Origin: Clostridiales bacterium
Lineage (GTDB): Bacteria; Bacillota; Clostridia; Oscillospirales; Oscillospiraceae
Reading direction: 5' to 3'
Assembly: GCA_012729875.1 (NCBI GenBank)
Contig: JAAYCC010000202.1
Span: 1-9,597 of the forward strand
DNA length: 9,597 nucleotides
Each line of letters starts with the position of its first letter. Position 1 is the stretch's first letter. Made by a program: the position numbers and the translations under genes. The notes under the pieces are model-generated. The model worked only from the letters and a program-made list of their open reading frames with translations. It was not told the origin of the DNA and did no database searches. Below are positions 1-7,665 of this stretch, in pieces.

Positions 1-3000
1 AGAGCTTGCCCCCGCGCATTTTGAGACCGAGAAGTTCCTCCGTTACAACACGGAACAGCCAGGCGGCCGAGCCGGTGTACCATGACCAGCCTGCGTGCCC
101 CATGCAGTCGTTATTCGCATAGATGTCTGCCGCAATGACATATGGCTCCGCGCCGTATACCTCCGTCAGCCGGCTGCCCGGGAGTATGGCCTCTATGAGC
201 TTGACGGCCTCTTCACTGCGGTTTTCGCGCAGCAGTGCCATGATCAGAAATATTGCGCCGTGAGTGTACTGCCCGCCGTTTTCACGAAAAGCAGGACCGT
301 AGCTCTCGATATAGCCGGGGCTGGGTTCGGCGTTTTCAAAGGGCGGATCCAAAAGCTTGACAAGCGAGTTGTCAGGGTCATACAGCCGCGCTGCCGCCGA
401 GGAAAGCGCGCGGTCGACTCGGAGTCTGTCCGCTTCGGGGCAGAGCGCGGCAAAGCTCTGTGCTATAGAGTCGATTTTACAGCAGCTTTGACTTTCGCTG
501 CCCAAGGGCGTGCCGTCGTCAAAATATCCGCGCAGATAGTGGTCGCCGTCCCAGGCCGCGTCTGCGCTTTTGCCGAGATGTGCCGCCGCGGTCTCATATC
601 TTTCATTGTCGCCGTCTGAAAGAGCGGAGAGCAGGCTGGCAAAGCGATGAGCGGTGTGGGAGAAAAACCATGTCAGCCAGACGCTTTCGCCCTTACCCCC
701 GATACCGACGGCGTTCATGCCGTCGTTCCAGTCGCCTATGCCAATCTTCAGAAGGCCGTGATCTCCGGTACCGCGCTCAAGGACGAGGTCGAGAGCCCTC
801 TTGCAGTGGGAGATTACCGTATCTTCATCTGCCGAGACGACGGCCGCTTCATAGCGGTCGCGTTCCCCGTCCTTCAGCGGCTCGGACGAAAGGAACGGAG
901 CGGTCAGAAAACAGAGCGGCGTGTCGCCGGTCTTTTCCACATATTCGCATAGCGCCCACGGCAGCCAGACAAGGTCGTCGCTGCACAGGGTGCGAACACC
1001 CACGACACCGCGTCCGGTCTCATGCCACCAGTGCATTACGTCGCCCTCGGAGTACTGCCGCCGGCAGCAGGCGAGTATCTGTGATCGGGCGATGGAGCTG
1101 TCCATAAGAATAAGGTTGACGGCGTCCTGCAGCTGGTCGCGGAAGCCGACTGCGCCTCCGCTCTGGTAGATGCTGCAACGGCCCAGAAGCCTGCAAGCTA
1201 CAGCCTGATAGGGCAGCCAGCCGTTATATAACCGGTCGAGAGCCGCGAGAGGCGTCTGTATCCGTATTTTTGACATGGAAGATCTCCAGCTCTGTTTTGT
1301 ATAACGCATTGCATCCAGCGCGCTGGCGTTTTCACAGAGCTCACGGAGCTTTTTTGTATCGCCGCAGCCGCAGACAAGGACGAAGGGCAGCTCGGTCTCA
1401 AAAAGCAGTCCCAGCCCCTCTCCGGAGCCCAGGTCATTGTCCGCCTCGCCCGAGAGCCAAGCCTCTCGCGATGCGGTAAAGCCCTTGCAGGGCGCTGAGG
1501 CACAGACCGTAAAAGGCTCGTTGGGATAAGGGCTGTCGGTGCGTCTGGCGGTAAAAACACCCTCCTCAAGAGTTATTTCCGAACCCGTGCCTCGGTGTCC
1601 GGAGCTGCCCAGGACAAGATCTGTCCACCACTCTATTTTTACAGGCTTTGAGCCGTCGCCGCGAAGGATCAGAACGCGGGCGTCGACATCCGGAGGGACA
1701 AAGGCGGAAAGGTTTACATAAGTGCTATCAATAGTCTTTTCCCATTTGGCGTAACCGAAGCCGAAGCTCACATGGCAGTCGCTGTCGTCAGGCGCAGCGA
1801 AGAGGCTTTTGCCGTTCAATCTCAAAGTCTCGGTGCCGACTGCCGCAAGGCTGTCGCAGAGCCAGTTGTTGATCTGGTATTCCCGCGCGTTGCCGTACCA
1901 CATATGGCCCGTACCGCAGTCTGTCGCAAAGTATCCGAAACGCCCGTTTGTGAGTATATTGCCCCAGGCCCGCGGAGGTAGAGAGCGGTTTACATAAAAG
2001 CTAAAGCTCTGGTCGTCGTTCCACTTATATTCAGGAACGCGCTGCAGTGGAGAGTAGAGATCAAAGCCAAGATCATAGCGCTGCCCTTTGTCTGCAAGGC
2101 TTCGCACGCGCCGCTTTGCCGCGGCACGGATCAGGCCGTCGGTATTGTCCGCACGGTCGACGATAAAGATACCGCCGTCACTGCCGAACTTGCGTATGAG
2201 CTCGCGGAGTGCCGAGCCGGCGGGGCGCAGGTAATCCCCGCCCTCGTCGGTTATAAAAACGAGGTCAAAGCCCACAGACACAGAGTTTAAAAACGTGTGA
2301 CTTTTGATATATGCGGCAGCCTCGTCGAGTGCAGCAGCCTCGTCGGGATTTTCGCTGTCGTCTATTTCGAATACGAAAATCGGCCTCTCGCCGGATATGC
2401 CGAAACGCCACAGCTCGCTTTTCGAATACACGGCAGGTTTGGGAAAACACACTGTACAGAGCAGCTCCATGGCACAGTCCAGCTGCCTGTCGGTCATTTT
2501 GAGACCGACGGCCAGCTCTGTAAGGAAAATGGAGCTGCCTGCAGAACTGTCGATCAATATTTTATGAGCAGACGCGTATGCCTCGCTCTCACTTGTTCCG
2601 ACGGCTATGGCGATCTCCACGGTGCTGTCTGCGCCGGATTTGAGACGCAGCGGTATCTTGGCGCAGACCATTGGATCATATAGCCAGCCTAGATTTGACT
2701 CCCCGATATTTGATACTGCGTCATACAGGCCGCCTCTTCCCGGCAACTGGCTCCGTCTGGCGGAGAACTGTGCCTGCTCCGAAGTTGCAAGGCAGAGAAA
2801 CAGCTCCGGGTTATCGCCGCGGGCTATACGCCTGACGATGAGCGCGTCCCCAAGCTGCTTTGCGTGCATACCCAGCTTGCAGAAAGCCGGATGGCTCAGA
2901 TAATCCGCATATGGGATGAGCAAGGGCTCCAGCATAACCAAAAGCTCGCAGCTTTGCTCGCACCTGTCCGCTGGGCTGACGGATATAACCCGTTTTTCAC

Positions 3001-6000
3001 CGAAGCAGTCCTCGGAAACATAGGCGAGTATCTGCGCCCTTATGCCGTTCCTTGTGGTGTCAAATTTTGCACCGGAAAAGCTGAACTGCCAGGAACTTAT
3101 GGCACTATTCTCCATTTCCGGGCTTGGCAGTAGCGGTATAATCTCACTCTCACGCAGCAGGAAAAGCTCTATTCCATGTCGGTAATCCGGCGTTTTGGAG
3201 GGCGCGTTGTATACGGCGAGCCTGCCATACAGGGCGCGTGAAGCCCCGCTGTCGGTCAATAAAAGGTTGTACAGACCGTTGGACAAAAGTCCGCAGGCCG
3301 GACAGGCAAAGTCCGAGTGGTTGTCGCGTTTTTCCCAGTATAACGGCGCTGCGCGGGGCGGCTTTTCCGCGGGCTTGAAATTACATCGGCGCATGACCGT
3401 GGAGCACAGCGGCAGCTTTTCCTCGAGCAGGCAGGAATAGGCGGCCATCGAGGGGTCGCGCATCAGCCGCTTGGGAATCAGGTCGCCGCAGAGAGTATTT
3501 GCCGCCGCAATAAGGCTCATACCCAAGTGATGAGCCATGACGCATCGGACGGTCTCGCCAGCTCCGGCAGAACTTCTTTCTCCGGTAAAATCCACGGCCT
3601 CCCAGAAACCGTATTTTCCGACGCAGTCGAAGTTTTCAAGTTTGCGCAGGTTCTTAACGGCCGATCTGCGCGAGCAGGACAGTGCAAGGAAGCTGCTGTA
3701 AGGAGATACTACCAGCTCCTCATCCATGCCGCGTTTGAGTGCCATGTCGCCGCAGCCGTGCGCCTTATATTTATAGTTGAGCGCGGGATCCAGCGAGTAG
3801 TATGCGCTCTCCGAAATACCCCAGGGCAGGCCCGCCTTTGCTGTACGTTTCTTCTGGACGCCCACGCAGAAGCGGTCGCTCTCATAGAGGAGAGAACCCT
3901 CAATATCGACAAAAAACAGGCGCGGCATTAGGTATTCGAACATACTGCCGGTCCAGGACGCCATACCGCGATATCCGTCGCTTTGTACAAGTGCCCGGCT
4001 TAGGTTTTTCCAGTGCTTCAGCGGGACATCTCCTCTGGCTATGGCGAGGAAGCTGGCGCTGCGCGCTTCACTTGCAAAAAGGTCGTAGCAGCTAGGAGAA
4101 AGAGCGCCCTTTTCAACATCCATACCAATAGAAAACAGCCTTTTATCACTGTCATAAAGAGGAGAAAAGCTCATGGGAGCCAGCAGCTCGTCGCACTGGG
4201 TGGCAAGGCGCGTCTGGCCCAGCTCTTTAAGGCCCTCGCGCATTATCATGAGGCATATTGCAAGGTTGCCGCTGTCCACAGTGGATACATAGGCGGGGCG
4301 CAGGGGGCGCAAGGTCTTTGTTCCGTACCAGTTGTAGAGATGGCCGTGCCACTTCGGCATACGTCTTATTGTGGCGAGGATGTTTTCGACAATACCGAGC
4401 GCCTCCTGCCTGCTTGCTATCCGAAGGTCTAAAGCGGCAAGACAGGAGACTAGACAAAGCCCAATATTTGTGGGAGAGGTGCGGTGTGCCACACCGATAG
4501 GCGGACGCTCCTGCCAGTTGTCGGGCGGAAGAAAATGGTCCACCGCTGTACAAAAATCTGTGAAAAAGGCCCAGATCTGCCTCGCCCTCGAGAGCAGATA
4601 GTCGCTCTCGGCGGCCGATGCGCTCTGCGGGGCGGATTTAGTATTTGAGAGACAAAGAGCCGTAAGAGGTGAAAGGGCCCATACGATTCCCAGCGCTTTA
4701 CCGAGAACGGAAGGTGCAAAAAGAGCGATAATAATGCCTGAGACCGGAGCTGTCCACATAGAGCCGAAGTATTTCAACGCGCTGTTTTTGGTGTCAGCGA
4801 ATGCGGAAGCGGGCGTCCAATCTAGCATATGTCTGCGGCTAACAGACATCCGCCAGATAGCCCGGACAGAAGCATCCAGGCAGACGAAGGCCTCGCAGGG
4901 CAGGAGCTTCAGCTTAATCATGGCCTGCACATAGGCACATTCGACCCCGCGCAGAACATAGCTGTGACGGCGGCAAACGGCGCCGTCGCGCCTGAAAAGC
5001 TCCGCCGCGCATGAGGAGAGCAGCTGTGCGAATAGGCTAACCACGGCGACAAGCGCCGCGGCTGTAAAAGACCGAGCGGGGAAGAAAAATGCCAGAACGA
5101 GCAGAGCAAAGTATAGCGGCGGCATGAGACTTCGGCGGATGCTGTCAAAAAGACGAAAGCGGTCGATTTGCGAAAGAACTCTGCCCCGACGGAGAAGCCA
5201 GGGGGCGTTCTGCCAGTCGCCGCGTACCCAGCGGTGCATACGGCGGAAATAGGCAAGAGCGTCGCGGGGGAAAGTATCTGTCAGCTCCACATCACTCATA
5301 TATCCGCCCCGCAGGTAAGCGCCCTCCAGAGCATCGTGCGACAGGACGCTGTTATCGGGTATGCGGCCGCTGAGGCAGCGCAGATAGGCGGAAATGTCGA
5401 TGATGCCCTTTCCGGCGAAGCCGCCGTTTCCAAACACATCCATGTAAAGCTCGCTTACATCGGCGCCATATGGGTCTATACCGCCCTGACCCGCGACAAA
5501 GTGTGCAAAGCCGCTGGCATTTGCGGATGAGAGCTCGGTGCTCATCCTCGGATGTATAATACCGTGACCTGACACCACGAGCCTTGCTTTTTCATCAATA
5601 ACGGGCTTATTTATAGGGTGCAGCATAGCTCCGATAAGCTGGCCTGCCGCGCCGGGCACAAGTCTGGTGTCCTCGTCCAGAGTTATGACGTATTTGACGC
5701 CGCGCAGGGCCAGCGCGTTGCCCGCGAGCAGGTCCAAATCGGAGCTTTCGCCTTTAAGAAGACGGCAAAGAGCGTATATAGCACCCCGCTTGCGCTCAAA
5801 AGCGGCATATTTCTTGTCTGCTTTATTATATGCACGGGGGCGTATGAAAAAGAAAAATCCCCCTCCGTATTTTTGGTTAAGCTCATCTATTGATAGCCTT
5901 GCGGAATCTATAACGGATTCGTCGTTCGGCGTGGTTTCCGTATCGGAGTCTGTCAGGTCGGCAAGGATGCCGAACTGCAGGTTTTTACCGCAGTCGCGGT

Positions 6001-7126
6001 TGGCAAGCCAAAACTGTTCAAGGCGCTCCCCGAGCTTCTTTCCGCTGTCCGTATCTGTCAGCAGGGCCGAAATAACGCAGATTGTACGCCCCTCTGCCGG
6101 GACTCCCTTCGTCAGATCCAGACGAGGGATATGAGAGGGCCGTACAAATGCAATCATGATACGGTCGCAGAGCAGCTTTACCAGCTCAAACACCGGGAGC
6201 AGAACAAGAAAGAACACTGCGGTGCTTTTGGTCATGTCGGCAATGAAGAGAGAGATCAGAAGCGACAGAATGGCAAGCGTTAGAATATACGCCGCCGCCC
6301 CGGCGGAGTATTTCCTGCCGGAGCTGGGCTTTGAAAATAGGTGATATCCTACATGGCGAGCCTGGCCTTCGCCCTCTCGGGCGAGAAGAAGTATCCTTTC
6401 GGTTATGCGTATCTCACTTACACCGTTGTATTTCGCGAGTTTTTCAATGCGCTGCTTATATCGGTATTTTGACTTCTCCGACATCAGCGGGTATACGCCG
6501 GCGGGGTCGGTCTGCAGAAGCTGCTCGACCTTGTCAACTCTTTCCAGAGTGTCGGAAAAATCAAGCGTTGCAAGCTCTCTGAGAGTGGTGAAAAGGTTCT
6601 TTGCGAGGATTGCCGCCTCGTCGGTGAGCGGACAGCTCATATACATTCCGGCAATTTCCTGGATGACCGCAGTCTTGAGTGCCGTTATAAGCAGGCTCAG
6701 CTCCCTGCGGCTGAGAGTATAGGCCAGCCTACAGCCACTAAAAAACAGCTCAAAGCGTTTTTTATCCACAATGCCGTCACCGCTCTGTACAAGCCTTCGG
6801 CACAGCATAATAAGCGCGGCGGTGTCACCGGAACGTGGCAGGCTGCCTCCGCGGTCGAACTCCGCCGCCGCGTACATGCCCTCGCGGCGCACGATATAAT
6901 AGTTGTCCAGCAGCCACTCGGCGGCTGGCGGAACCTTGTCTGAACCGCCGTAGTCTTTGAGCAGAGCGTCGCGGCGCTTGCCAAGCCGCTTGACATTCTG
7001 TGCAAGCCGTTTTGCAAGCCGGCCTCCATGTACCTTACCGCTGATTCTGAGCAGTCTTGCGACGTTTTCACCATATAACTCCAGCCCTTCGTCGCCTATA
7101 CGCAGCTGTGTGCCGTCATTGGACAT
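1..7126 (-). CDS. ndvB: Cyclic beta-1,2-glucan synthase (NdvB/Cgs type, GT84-GH189-GH94), C-terminus cut by window edge
   Basis: Family members are membrane enzymes that polymerise UDP-glucose into beta-1,2-glucan, cyclise it and trim it with a GH94 phosphorylase-type module. The frame is open from ATG at 7126 to the left edge (2375 codons, no stop). Residues 66-79 hold the family motif PPAAEWLLDNYYIV. Hydrophobic segments lie near 277-296 and 303-321, then 669-683, 687-706 and about 793-828. The GT84 core (about 345-640) shows LDEDT at D484-T487, SHD at 596-598 and MHRWVRGDWQ at 630-639. The glycoamylase-like cyclization domain shows DSGNL (D951), SWTGSMFEYLMP (E1064), PWGISESAY (E1106) and AHHLGMSL (H1199-H1200). 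GH94 supersandwich signatures are HPAF at H1412 and MWYGNARE at W1743. The GH94 catalytic part shows WHETGRG (W2034), SDD (D2050-D2051), GDWNDGM (D2132-D2135), QYTHGA (H2289) and WSWYTGSAAW (W2347). About 100 residues appear to be missing, judged from where the last motif falls. AAGAGG lies 8 nt before the start. Family is secure; product linkage and cyclisation are inferred. Confidence 0.93.
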   Translation of the reverse strand, partial: MSNDGTQLRIGDEGLELYGENVARLLRISGKVHGGRLAKRLAQNVKRLGKRRDALLKDYGGSDKVPPAAEWLLDNYYIVRREGMYAAAEFDRGGSLPRSGDTAALIMLCRRLVQSGDGIVDKKRFELFFSGCRLAYTLSRRELSLLITALKTAVIQEIAGMYMSCPLTDEAAILAKNLFTTLRELATLDFSDTLERVDKVEQLLQTDPAGVYPLMSEKSKYRYKQRIEKLAKYNGVSEIRITERILLLAREGEGQARHVGYHLFSKPSSGRKYSAGAAAYILTLAILSLLISLFIADMTKSTAVFFLVLLPVFELVKLLCDRIMIAFVRPSHIPRLDLTKGVPAEGRTICVISALLTDTDSGKKLGERLEQFWLANRDCGKNLQFGILADLTDSDTETTPNDESVIDSARLSIDELNQKYGGGFFFFIRPRAYNKADKKYAAFERKRGAIYALCRLLKGESSDLDLLAGNALALRGVKYVITLDEDTRLVPGAAGQLIGAMLHPINKPVIDEKARLVVSGHGIIHPRMSTELSSANASGFAHFVAGQGGIDPYGADVSELYMDVFGNGGFAGKGIIDISAYLRCLSGRIPDNSVLSHDALEGAYLRGGYMSDVELTDTFPRDALAYFRRMHRWVRGDWQNAPWLLRRGRVLSQIDRFRLFDSIRRSLMPPLYFALLVLAFFFPARSFTAAALVAVVSLFAQLLSSCAAELFRRDGAVCRRHSYVLRGVECAYVQAMIKLKLLPCEAFVCLDASVRAIWRMSVSRRHMLDWTPASAFADTKNSALKYFGSMWTAPVSGIIIALFAPSVLGKALGIVWALSPLTALCLSNTKSAPQSASAAESDYLLSRARQIWAFFTDFCTAVDHFLPPDNWQERPPIGVAHRTSPTNIGLCLVSCLAALDLRIASRQEALGIVENILATIRRMPKWHGHLYNWYGTKTLRPLRPAYVSTVDSGNLAICLMIMREGLKELGQTRLATQCDELLAPMSFSPLYDSDKRLFSIGMDVEKGALSPSCYDLFASEARSASFLAIARGDVPLKHWKNLSRALVQSDGYRGMASWTGSMFEYLMPRLFFVDIEGSLLYESDRFCVGVQKKRTAKAGLPWGISESAYYSLDPALNYKYKAHGCGDMALKRGMDEELVVSPYSSFLALSCSRRSAVKNLRKLENFDCVGKYGFWEAVDFTGERSSAGAGETVRCVMAHHLGMSLIAAANTLCGDLIPKRLMRDPSMAAYSCLLEEKLPLCSTVMRRCNFKPAEKPPRAAPLYWEKRDNHSDFACPACGLLSNGLYNLLLTDSGASRALYGRLAVYNAPSKTPDYRHGIELFLLRESEIIPLLPSPEMENSAISSWQFSFSGAKFDTTRNGIRAQILAYVSEDCFGEKRVISVSPADRCEQSCELLVMLEPLLIPYADYLSHPAFCKLGMHAKQLGDALIVRRIARGDNPELFLCLATSEQAQFSARRSQLPGRGGLYDAVSNIGESNLGWLYDPMVCAKIPLRLKSGADSTVEIAIAVGTSESEAYASAHKILIDSSAGSSIFLTELAVGLKMTDRQLDCAMELLCTVCFPKPAVYSKSELWRFGISGERPIFVFEIDDSENPDEAAALDEAAAYIKSHTFLNSVSVGFDLVFITDEGGDYLRPAGSALRELIRKFGSDGGIFIVDRADNTDGLIRAAAKRRVRSLADKGQRYDLGFDLYSPLQRVPEYKWNDDQSFSFYVNRSLPPRAWGNILTNGRFGYFATDCGTGHMWYGNAREYQINNWLCDSLAAVGTETLRLNGKSLFAAPDDSDCHVSFGFGYAKWEKTIDSTYVNLSAFVPPDVDARVLILRGDGSKPVKIEWWTDLVLGSSGHRGTGSEITLEEGVFTARRTDSPYPNEPFTVCASAPCKGFTASREAWLSGEADNDLGSGEGLGLLFETELPFVLVCGCGDTKKLRELCENASALDAMRYTKQSWRSSMSKIRIQTPLAALDRLYNGWLPYQAVACRLLGRCSIYQSGGAVGFRDQLQDAVNLILMDSSIARSQILACCRRQYSEGDVMHWWHETGRGVVGVRTLCSDDLVWLPWALCEYVEKTGDTPLCFLTAPFLSSEPLKDGERDRYEAAVVSADEDTVISHCKRALDLVLERGTGDHGLLKIGIGDWNDGMNAVGIGGKGESVWLTWFFSHTAHRFASLLSALSDGDNERYETAAAHLGKSADAAWDGDHYLRGYFDDGTPLGSESQSCCKIDSIAQSFAALCPEADRLRVDRALSSAAARLYDPDNSLVKLLDPPFENAEPSPGYIESYGPAFRENGGQYTHGAIFLIMALLRENRSEEAVKLIEAILPGSRLTEVYGAEPYVIAADIYANNDCMGHAGWSWYTGSAAWLFRVVTEELLGLKMRGGKL
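2316..2345 (-). repeat. Short in-gene tandem repeat (18-bp period)
   Basis: The 12-mer GCAGCCTCGTCG occurs at 2316-2327 and again at 2334-2345, 18 bp apart. In the synthase frame it encodes DEAAAL followed by DEAAAY (residues 1595-1606), an alanine-rich helix in the linker between the two GH94 supersandwich regions. It keeps the frame and looks like local duplication or low complexity. Confidence 0.45.
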
Positions 7127-7134
7127 TTTTCGTG

Positions 7135-7140
7135 CCTCTT
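7135..7140 (-). promoter_or_regulatory. Ribosome binding site of the glucan synthase gene
   Basis: Read on the minus strand this is AAGAGG, separated by 8 nt from ATG at 7126. It supports that start over an ATG a little further upstream (near 7147), which is in another frame. The first residues after the chosen start lead directly into a region that matches the family N-terminus. Confidence 0.7.
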
Positions 7141-7212
7141 TTCATAGAGAAAGTCACATAAAATTTTGCCCCCTCGTCTGAAAAATATTCTGAGAGTGTA
7201 AAGGAATAATAC

Positions 7213-7241
7213 TTGACAGCTGCCGCCGTAAGGTGTAATAT
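7213..7241 (+). promoter_or_regulatory. Sigma-A-type promoter for the ylxM-ffh-rpsP-khpA operon
   Basis: A perfect -35 box TTGACA (7213-7218) is followed after exactly 17 bp by TAATAT (7236-7241), which matches four of six positions of TATAAT. A TG dinucleotide sits just before the -10 box. Transcription would begin near 7248, giving a leader of about 45 nt before the GTG start of ylxM. A small inverted repeat, CCGTA (7226-7230) with TACGG (7241-7245), spans the -10 region; its significance is unknown. Confidence 0.75.
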
Positions 7242-7274
7242 ACGGATTGTTAGCAGAATTGTCTGTAAAAACCG

Positions 7275-7282
7275 AGGAGAGG
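7275..7282 (+). promoter_or_regulatory. Ribosome binding site of ylxM
   Basis: The purine run AGGAGAGG ends 10 nt before the GTG at 7293. It decides in favour of this GTG start; the in-frame ATG at 7311 has no comparable sequence at a useful distance. Confidence 0.65.
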
Positions 7283-7292
7283 CGGCGTTTCT

Positions 7293-7643
7293 GTGGATGA
7301 CAAAACACTTATGATGACCATGCTACTCGATTTCTACGGCGAGCTTCTCACGGAAAAGCAGCGCTCCTGCTTCAATATGCACTACAACGAGGATCTTTCG
7401 CTTTCCGAGATAGCGGATATCATGAAAATATCGCGCCAGGGTGTGCACGATCTTATAGCCCGCGCCGAAGCTGCCCTCGTCGAAACCGAGGAAAAAATCG
7501 GTGTGGTAAGACGCTTTTCCGAGAGACGCGTCATTTACGATAAGATGGAGGACGAGCTGAAGGAGCTTGAGCAGATAACGGACGGCCGGGCGAGAGAGCT
7601 TGCCGAAAAGCTCTCCACAGAGCTTGAAAGCGTAAGAACCTGA
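7293..7643 (+). CDS. ylxM: YlxM-type helix-turn-helix protein, SRP-associated
   Basis: This 116-residue protein belongs to the YlxM/p13 family, small proteins with a sigma-70 region-4-like helix-turn-helix, encoded next to ffh in Firmicutes. In streptococci YlxM has been reported to associate with the SRP and modulate Ffh/FtsY GTPase activity, so a role in co-translational targeting is more likely than specific transcription control. The N-terminus (LLDFYGELLTEKQRSCF) and the helix-turn-helix (SLSEIADIMKISRQGVHDLI, about residues 36-55) are typical; the C-terminal 50 residues are charged and probably a long helix. The start is GTG, preceded by AGGAGAGG at 7275-7282. Starting at the later ATG at 7311 would cut into the conserved N-terminus. 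It is first in the operon, 22 bp before ffh. Confidence 0.9.
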   Translation: MDDKTLMMTMLLDFYGELLTEKQRSCFNMHYNEDLSLSEIADIMKISRQGVHDLIARAEAALVETEEKIGVVRRFSERRVIYDKMEDELKELEQITDGRARELAEKLSTELESVRT

Positions 7644-7665
7644 CATGTGATAATGAGGAACAGTT

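Larger units (their letters stand above)
7127..7292. other. Divergent intergenic region between the glucan synthase gene and ylxM
   Basis: This 166-bp stretch carries no plausible gene. The one ORF crossing it (minus strand, 70 codons, 7096-7308) overlaps both flanking genes out of frame and has no family resemblance. The half near ylxM holds a convincing rightward promoter. The A/T-rich half near 7140-7200 must hold the leftward promoter of the synthase gene, but I see no -35/-10 pair there good enough to name. Close divergent promoters could influence each other; this is inference only. Confidence 0.7.

Noticed and set aside
17..29. ATTTTGAGACCGA near 17-29 repeated near 2495-2510, as a possible dispersed repeat or binding site
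   Set aside because: Both copies are in the synthase frame and encode the same short GLKM peptide in unrelated contexts. Two copies of 13 bp without symmetry or regular spacing look like chance.
95..1107. Plus-strand ORFs of about 175 codons at 95-619 and 580-1107, and similar ones up to 7181
   Set aside because: They are antisense to the synthase frame, which carries GH94 catalytic motifs over this very stretch. They lack good ribosome binding sites and recognisable domains.
1..7126. Possible series of broken or frameshifted genes, because no long closed ORF is seen on the minus strand
   Set aside because: The frame starting at 7126 has no stop to the window edge, and every family motif I placed falls in this same frame. 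The lack of a closed ORF is due only to the stop lying outside the window.
7127..7292. Riboswitch, T-box or SRP RNA gene in the divergent gap
   Set aside because: The expected leader to ylxM is only about 45 nt, and the gap shows no extended pairing, T-box sequence or SRP RNA GGAA-tetraloop hairpin.
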